From positions 62,001-126,000 of the forward strand of contig JAKEKT010000032.1 in NCBI GenBank assembly GCA_021495925.1: a stretch of DNA of 64,000 bases, read 5' to 3'. The notes under the pieces are model-generated. The model searched no databases and was not told the origin of the DNA. It saw nothing but the letters and a program-made list of their open reading frames with translations. Made by a program: the position numbers and the translations under genes. Shown one piece after another: positions 56,973 through 64,000 of this stretch. Position 1 is the first letter of the stretch; each line of letters starts with the position of its first letter. Origin of the DNA: Diplodia intermedia (taxonomy: Eukaryota > Ascomycota > Dothideomycetes > Botryosphaeriales > Botryosphaeriaceae).

Positions 56973-59604
56973 TCATGGTTGTGTTTCTCGGTAGGAGTTT
57001 TCGTAGGCGATGGCAAGTTGCATCAGGATGTACCCCATTCGTGGTGTCACTGGATCCGAGAAGGATGGTCAATGTCTGCGCGTTGGAAGAGACACAAATG
57101 CAGCAAAACTCACCTCCCCATACCCAAGTGTCAGTCAAGAAACCCGCCCACGCACGCGTCACTGCGGCTGCCAACGAGCCTGACCCGTCGTAGTCGTACT
57201 CCATTTCATCCAGCAGGCCCTTCAGCTGCGTCAGGATCTTGTCTTCCTCCTCGTCCGGCGGCTGCGTGGCAGACTCCATCTGCACGGCGTGCACCCATTT
57301 CGAAACAAACAGCACGCTGTCCCACGCTGCGGCCGCATGCTCGACACTCCAGCTCAGAGCTGCAGTCTTCTTGATCAGAAGATGGCCAAGCCGCACGGGC
57401 GTGATGAAGCCTTCGTAAGCTTTGCTGATTGATTTCGTGAGGAAGTGGTTCCGCGGCTGAGGCGCCGAGACGTACGACGCCATAGTGACGGATATTTCCT
57501 CGAGGTCGTCCGTCAACAGTATCATCTTGTTGAAGATGCTGCTGTTCCCAAACAGTCGCACGTAAGCGATCCGCAGGAGTGCGTAGCAGTTGAACACCAG
57601 CGGGATTCCGGCATTATTGTAGTACGCAGCCTCGGGCGCCTCGACTCGGCCGTGGCCAAGAGCAGTGTGCCACCGTACCAGAGAGGAGAAGGTTGCGGCG
57701 AGGATCTCGTGCGCGAGAGGTGGCGTGAACGACTGGACGAACTGCAGAATGCTCCACATGTGGACGTTTGCCGCATGCGTGATGAGCAGCGCCGTAAAGC
57801 CGGATACTTGTGAAGGCCCCTTCCCGACATCCTCCTGCCTGTTGAAGAAGGTTGTAACGATGGCTTCACGCAGAGTCATCTGCACGGCTGGTGCGTTGCT
57901 TGACGCTCTTGCATCTTCCCAAAGCTCGGCAGTGCGCGCATCCCACAGCTTCTCTTCGCTCGGAATCTCGAAGGAAAGGTCTTGCTCGATGGAGAACATC
58001 GGAGTCGTCCCGTACGTGACCGAGAACAGGTTACTCATGATGAAGATGCCGCAGAGCAGGCGCTTTGCAGATTCTCGCAATGTCCATTCGTCCCAGCAAG
58101 GGTTTGACATTTCCCGAGCCGACTTTTGCAGTGCGGTTCGCCTGAGTTGGAATTCAATCTTGAAGAAGCCCATCTTCTCGACTGTTGACATGACAGCAGC
58201 TGGCTGCCCGCTGAATGCTGCATACATGGATAGCAGAAGGCAGCTCTGGACTACCCATAAAGGCCGTGCAGCAGCCGGATTGAAGAAGCTGGATGGGTGG
58301 TTCGAGACCGCTCGGTGGAGCGATGAGCTGGCGATATTGTGAAGTTGCACTGCTCGTCGGCGGTCGAGCCTGTACAGAGCACCGATGACACATATTGACA
58401 GCACGAGAGGTCCGGGTGCGGTCGCCAGGTCCAGAGATGCAATGTGGATGATGGGGAAGTGACAATGGAAGCAGGAGATGTACGTCTCAATCAGCCTCTC
58501 GAGCTCTTTGCCTCTGGGGATTGCCGTCACATCTGGCTCCTCCCGGACTCGACTGCGGATGTCTCCGCACATATGTTCGTAAACGGCATCATCTGCAGTC
58601 AACTTTGGAGGGCTGGACACCTTCTCTCGCATAACCTGTGGAAGGGGTTGGGGGAAAAGATCGTTTTGCTGGTGCGTACTTTGGATTGGAAGACTTGGTA
58701 TCTGCGAACTGGTTTGGTGGGAGCTTGGCAATTGCGGGATTGCCAATGGGCTCTGTGGTATGAAGTAAAGATCCCGAAGGACATCCAATGAGACACCTTC
58801 GGATAGTGTCTGAGTTGCCAAATGTCCAAATGAATCATCCATTTCAGTATTGAGCAGCAGCTCTCGTTCGGCGGGAAGTAGGAGTGGAGCGGAGCTCAAA
58901 TTCTCCGTTCCATGTGCTTCAGGGATGGCGGAGATGTTCCCGGACGCTCTCCTGTCTCCAGTCATGTTCATCTCTGGTTCCAAAGGGTTGTATGTCCCGT
59001 CGGGTAAAGACAATGTTGTGGCGGGAGAAGGATGCAGTGAGGCCCCGGCCTTCTCATTCGACTCAAGGCCGTGTGTTTGATCGAACTCCCACGACGGGAA
59101 CTCCATTGCGTTGAAGAATGATGGGCTCATCATACGAGACAGTGTGAGGGGATACGAGTTCCTTCGAGTGTGCGCGTCTTCCGAGCCTTCCGGAGTCGGC
59201 GGCCCATTTTGAGAGAGAATATCGTCTGTTGACGTACTGCCACCCGGACTATCATGAGATGATTCCGAAGGCTGGGTTCGAGTTTTGTTTTTGGGTAAGG
59301 TAGTTGAGCCGCTGTGAGAGGACCTGCGTGGTTTGAAAGCCCCAGCGGCGGCGTGCTCCTCGGGGTGAAGAGAGCGCTCATGTCGGCTAACAAGGTCTTT
59401 GCGGGCGTAGCTCTTGTTACAAAACCGACAGGCAAACGGACGCTCCCGGGTATGGACTCGTTCATGCCGCGCACAATGCTCGCTCCGCTTGAAGATGCGG
59501 GAGCAGTCCCGGCACTTGTACACACGACGAGGGCGCCCTGTCTTCGTAAATCCGAAAGGGTGTTCATTTCCGTCGGCCGGAGCAGGAAGTAGAAGGTCTT
59601 CCAT
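56973..59604 (-). CDS. C2H2 plus fungal_trans transcription factor
   Basis: Regulator of 855 residues. Exons 59604-57114 and 57049-56973; the intron restores VWGVTPRMGYILMQLAIAY and a stop at 56973. Two classical fingers at about residues 30-82: YKCRDCSRIFKRSEHCARH, then FACRFCNKSYARKDLVSRH. Helix contact residues are Arg, His, Arg in finger 1 and Arg, Leu, Arg in finger 2, predicting 5'-GNG-GGG-3'. A Ser/Thr-rich linker follows, then the fungal_trans domain from ELERLIETYISCFHCHFPII. This two-finger layout is typical of ascomycete regulators of catabolic and secondary-metabolite clusters. It closes the oxidative block and has two ATGCGGGG sites in its own upstream region. Confidence 0.92.
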
Positions 59605-62600
59605 GGCTGTTGCAGTCCAAGCTGGAATCGAAGGTGATGGAGATAGAGCCAGTGCGTGAAGCAGCGGTCCGGGTGAAGCGTGGAGAAATGCGGGGAAATA
59701 CTGTTTCGGATGTGCCCGCAGACAAGCCGCACCTCTCATGCGGGGAAAAGTACCAAGGATGCAGATCCGAGCAACGTTGGCATAGTTTCGGCACTGAATT
59801 TAAATCCGAAGTCATGAGTCGTGGTCTGATTGGATCACAGTTCCGGCTTGTTTGCAATGGAAGCCACTTGATTCGTCGTTACCTCTGATCTCTCGGTAAA
59901 GGCTAGGATGCTGCAGCCACACGCTTACCGGAACATTTGGATCGGAAGACAGCAGCTCCGAATACCAGATAAACAAGATGTTGACATCAGATATGACTAT
60001 TTGCAGTTCGTATCTGGAAAGCCGTATGCGCAGCTCAGATGAGCGCCTTGGATGTTATTTTTATTTCCACAGAAAAGCGCGAGTTGGAGATGAGAAAGAT
60101 TTTGGAGCTTTGGCCTCTGCTAGCTCTTTGAATGCTACTCGCAGTATATCTTTTGACGTCTTGCTGAGACACAGCGGTAGCTTCACAAGTCTTGCTTTAA
60201 AAACCATGATAAATAGTCGGCTGCCGTTGATTCGCAAGATTTCACGCGTGGCTAAGCCGTCGAGGTGTTGAGTCTGTCTACACTTGCCCTTTCTGCTTCA
60301 TTTGCAGGCCCGCCAGGAAAGACATGATGTTTTTTCCCGTTAACGAGGATCATAGGCTTTGATTAGGTAAGGCTTGGGTAAGAGATAGCTGGAACTTCGA
60401 TAGGTGCAGTAGAAACTTAGCAAGTATATTAATGGAAAAGCTACTTCTTTTGTTAAAGGACGGTGTTTGCAAGGTAATGCTCATGTGTTTACGCCTCACT
60501 AAGCTTAAGCCTCGGTATACAAGAGAGTGACCAGCAGCTACAAGTATACTGCAGTCGTCATGGTCAAAACATGCAATCCAATCGCGACGAAGTCCATTCA
60601 GCTGGCGGAAACTCGAACCAGTGCTTCGCCATTACCTAGCGTAGCGAGGCTGATCATTTTGACTAGGGGCCGAACAGACACTTGAGAAAATGCATCGTTA
60701 CATTCAGCAAGCAAATATTGAAAGGTGTGGAACGCTTCGGATAAACGACCTATCAATAGGCAGGCCGGGCCATGCTGAACGGCCGTACACAATATTCTTC
60801 AGTGGAAGCAGGTTGCACATAGCGCTCTCTTTTCTGTTCGCCCTTCTTTTTCTTCTTATTTCCGCAGGCGTCATCCGCGATTGAAGCAGGAACGCGAGGA
60901 ATCGGCGATTGATGAATTGGCAGGATCAATGGGCGGGCAAGGGTGAACAAACGAAAGCGAGCGGAGCAGTCTCCGCCTAGCGCCAGATACATGGATGGTC
61001 TCACTTCCCCGTCCCCGCTCCTTCGTTCGGATTTCCCGACAAGATCACGGCCGTAGATATTCTTCAGCCAGCCCTGACCGTCTGTCTACCTTACGGCAAA
61101 GCGGACACAGACCCTGATATGCCCTGACATCCACAAAAGGTGGATCGGGCGTCTCGAGGCGAGAGGAAGAAAGGAAAAAAAAATAAGCGGGTGTTGAAGG
61201 GTGGAGAAGGGTGGCCTGACAGATGATGGCCTGATGGGGCAGCCTGGGGCGATCAGACAACACCGTGCGAGCTCGACACGCGGACTCTTTGGGCGCGGGA
61301 GTGACCGAGATACGAGGCGAAAGGATTTACAGCAAGCATAGAACTCGTCGTCATTCGACGAGAACTGTTATACCTAGACAGGTGAAGTCATTCGTGCAGA
61401 AGGTGAAGCGTAGCGGTGCAGGACTAAGAGATGGTCGACCATGTATCAGGCTTCCCGGAGCCGCTGACGCCGACCATGATGCACTGCCACGGAGGTTGCA
61501 CCGCAGCTCGGACCAGTCGCCCGCACCCGCGACCTAGCAGCTGTCACTCCTCTTTTTTTTTTTTTTTTATCTTCGCGGCCCCATCCATCGTGCCATGGTC
61601 TTCAGCCGCTGTGGGTCGTGGATCAATCTCGTTCATACCCGTCACCTCGCATCGCGCACTGACAGGTATCTGGATAGCAGCGCACGACCGGTCGCTGGCG
61701 CCGGCAATAATTCTAGTAGCCGCCAGGCGTGTGGCGTCGCGGCCAGCCCTGGAAAAAGAACAGCAAGCGCAGGACCCCGTGCCCTGACGAAAGGCGCAGC
61801 CCCCGCCCTGCAGGAATCCTTCGCGGCAGACACGAGCGATACGTATGTAACATGCCGGGTCCAATCAAGCAGCCTCATTACGGCGAGGGGATCGCCAGTC
61901 GCCAATCGGAATGGGGGAGCGGCGAGATTGGGCTGGCGATTGACTCGTCGAGGGCCTGTGGGGCACTTCGGCATGTGGGTCCCCTGCTTTCTCTTTTTGG
62001 CTGTGCTCCTGCCTGTCGAAACACCCGCTCGCCAGCCCTCGTCCACCTTCGCTCGTCCGCTGCCGCCCCTGCTCGCGGGGTATGTACTTTCGTCCGGCTG
62101 TATGATCAACCGCTAGCTTGTCGGGGGACGACGGAAGTTGGACCCGGTGTGGGAAGCAGCTGACATTGGCTTACTCGCCGGGTTGGTATTCAGCGTTTTG
62201 CGAAAGGACTCAACAACGATGCGTATGGTATACTTCTCTAACCCGATGCTACCTGCGCTCTGATAGTAAACCATGACTTTTCATAGAGCTATGAATCTCT
62301 CAACTGTTCTGCGTGCCCATGGCATCAGAGACCTGCCTCGCGACGCGCAGTATCTAGACTCGGCTTTTGCTCATCGGACCACAATTGCAGGAAGGGCCAG
62401 AAGTAGTAACCCGCGCTATTGGCGGAGAAATCTAAGGTTAATCCATCCATGATCTTAGCAAGATGCTTTAAAAGATGGCGGAGCGGGTGGACGTCTTCCA
62501 ACTACGGACCGAGGCGGCACGAAGGAATGGCCCCAACTCTATCATTCCGGAAGGAAGAGTAGCACAACCTTCCTTCTTCTTCTCCTGCAGCACCTCCATG

Positions 62601-64000
62601 CTCTGGCGTACATGGCGCATCCTTTGCGCCATCTCCACGCCGGTGAGGTGAAAACCCTCCGGTGCGTTCTGGACCTCGGCAGGCTCGACCAAGATCGACG
62701 GCCTGGGCCTTGGTCTATTTCTTACAGCTACAGGGAGAGCCGTCTGAGACGTGAGGACAGAAGGGCCCTTGCCCATAGGGCGGGTAGAGGTATAGAGTCA
62801 TAGTGACCGAGTCAGTTTGTAGCCTTCCCTTTGTGGGAGTCCAGAGAACGCCAGGTTTGCAAATCCGAGCATAGCGCCGACGGTAGAAGCCGCGAGAGGG
62901 GGCATGAACGCGTGCTAATGGCGTGACAACTTGAGGTAACAGGATAGCAGGAAAGTGTACTGTGTAGCACTGTTTTTGGTATAGAACAATGGTGTGTGGA
63001 TGTCGGTTAGCATTTGAAGACGAAGCCAGCGGGATTGACAACCTTTGTGCATGCTTGAGTCGAAGGAAAGCTTGACTTGGGTTGTCGTGAGTAAGGCGAA
63101 AACCCCTCCTCTACTCACACTCCCGCAGAATGGTGGCGACAAGGTCGAGTCAGTTGGTGCAGGCAGCCAGGGCCTCATGTTCGCAGGAAAGCATGAAGTA
63201 CACCTAGAGCGAATGCGACCAGCACCACGTGGGAAGTGCCAGGGTAACAAGCAGGGGGGGCGGGACCGAGGCGTTCGAACATGCGCGTCTGGCGCTGGGG
63301 AACGCCATCCCGACAGCCCGACGGGTTGCGGTACAGGGGCAACAAGGCCTCCGTCCTTGGCAAGGGTTGCGAGCGTCGCTTCATCGTCATCCTGTCTTTG
63401 TCTCAGGTCCACCAGAGTGATCTGGCCTACACTGATTGCTGCTACCCATCACGATCAGCTTGACATTGGGGCCCAACGTCGAATGGTGCGCAATCCTTCT
63501 TGTCGGCAAATCGATGGAGGAGATCGTCTCGGAAGACAACCGAGGGCCTAACGCCCCCATGGTACGAAAGCCGAGTAGCGGCAGCACTAAGTGCGGCAGT
63601 TCCTGTGCCGTACAAGCTGAACCCGCCGTCTTCGGCACCCCGTTTCGACCAGCCCCAAGACGGAGTTGCGCGACCGGCGTCAGCATCGGAAGCATGCCAG
63701 CGGTGCTTGTCGACAGGACTGGCAGCAGAGATGGAAGGGACATGGCAGCATTCATGTAAAGAGCTGCTCGCCAGCTAATCAAACAGGCGGGCCGGCGGAA
63801 TGGCCGTTTTGGTGGGAAGATGCGAACAGCCCAATGGGGGAATGCCGGCAGCCGCCGAAGACGCAAGTAGTGGGTCCGGCGTCTGGCTAGCACTGGAGAG
63901 TCATGAACCATGGCTTCTGCGCCCTCGCACATGCCATTGCTTCCTTGGACCTCAGCTGACGCGGCACCCGTCTCTTCTGCGGCAGGTGGCTGCACTGCGA
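59605..64000. other. Regulator promoter, then gene-poor right end
   Basis: ATGCGGGG occurs at 59688-59695 and 59738-59745, 84 and 134 bp upstream of the regulator start. Beyond about 60 kb I see no gene I can support: short open frames on both strands overlap without family resemblance (for example a 64-residue frame at 60690-60884 with a hydrophobic end, and opposing frames at 63387-63995). Composition is normal, with no RIP. Poly-A/T runs lie near 61170 and 61550. Confidence 0.45.

Noticed and set aside
56299..57113. Minus-strand frame of the regulator reading on for 270 more residues past 57114
   Set aside because: It becomes low-complexity and antisense to the hydrolase. A clean GTGAGT/CAG intron gives the family C-terminus and a stop at 56973.
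43336..59604. Calling the oxidative block a complete secondary-metabolite biosynthesis cluster
   Set aside because: No polyketide, peptide or terpene synthase is present in the window.
63387..63995. 202-codon minus-strand frame near the right edge, opposed by plus-strand frames of similar length
   Set aside because: No domain, no splice logic and competing frames; cannot be supported as a gene.

Overview
The window looks like nuclear DNA of a filamentous ascomycete (Pezizomycotina, probably a plant- or litter-associated member of the Sordariomycetes or Dothideomycetes). The evidence is: many genes split by 45-65-nt introns with GTRAGT donors and YAG acceptors; fungal-only families (PTH11-like receptor, Zn2Cys6 factor, fungal_trans C2H2 factor, DUF3433 remnant); GC-rich genes next to AT-rich blocks almost free of CA and TG dinucleotides, the signature of repeat-induced point mutation (RIP). 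I assigned no species. All exon joins were made by eye from reading frame, splice signals and family similarity.

Layout. 1-344: edge of a minus-strand gene. 521-5205: one RIP-destroyed repeat. 5345-6426: a LaeA-like methyltransferase with an in-frame stop beside the RIP block. 7.7-22.7 kb: ordinary genes (small coiled-coil protein, amino-acid permease, PTH11-like receptor, esterase with polyglutamine, single-pass mucin-like protein, Na+/H+ antiporter), with gene-poor stretches at 15.2-17.0 and 17.9-20.8 kb. 23.6-24.5 kb: a broken DUF3433 gene.

24.5-39.5 kb: a carbohydrate block. It has a GH27 alpha-galactosidase, a secreted FAS1 protein, a secreted alginate-lyase-like protein, a Zn2Cys6 regulator, a DAL5-type MFS transporter divergent from a GH88 unsaturated glucuronyl hydrolase, an HpcH/HpaI aldolase, a truncated RraA-like gene and an aspartate aminotransferase whose 3' end stops 20 bp before a repeat. 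Read together, a polyuronide would be cut outside the cell, imported as unsaturated oligomers, hydrolysed by GH88 and cleaved by the aldolase. That order is inference.

39.5-43.2 kb: an element with 16-bp inverted repeats and a minisatellite, RIPped flank, an orphan 481-residue protein and two gene relics.

43.3-59.6 kb: a tight block of ten oxidative or catabolic genes: two SDRs, two P450s, a PHBH-type FAD monooxygenase, an NmrA-like protein, a metallo-beta-lactamase-fold hydrolase, a beta-hydroxyacid dehydrogenase, an alpha/beta hydrolase and a C2H2/fungal_trans regulator. No polyketide or peptide synthase is present, so a degradation pathway is more likely than complete biosynthesis. The regulator's two fingers are predicted to read GNG-GGG, and ATG(C/A)GGGG recurs in the divergent promoters of this block and in the regulator's own promoter.

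59.6-64 kb: no gene I can support. Many of the most GC-rich genes, on both strands, switch within the gene from C-ending codons at the 5' end to G/T-ending codons at the 3' end.
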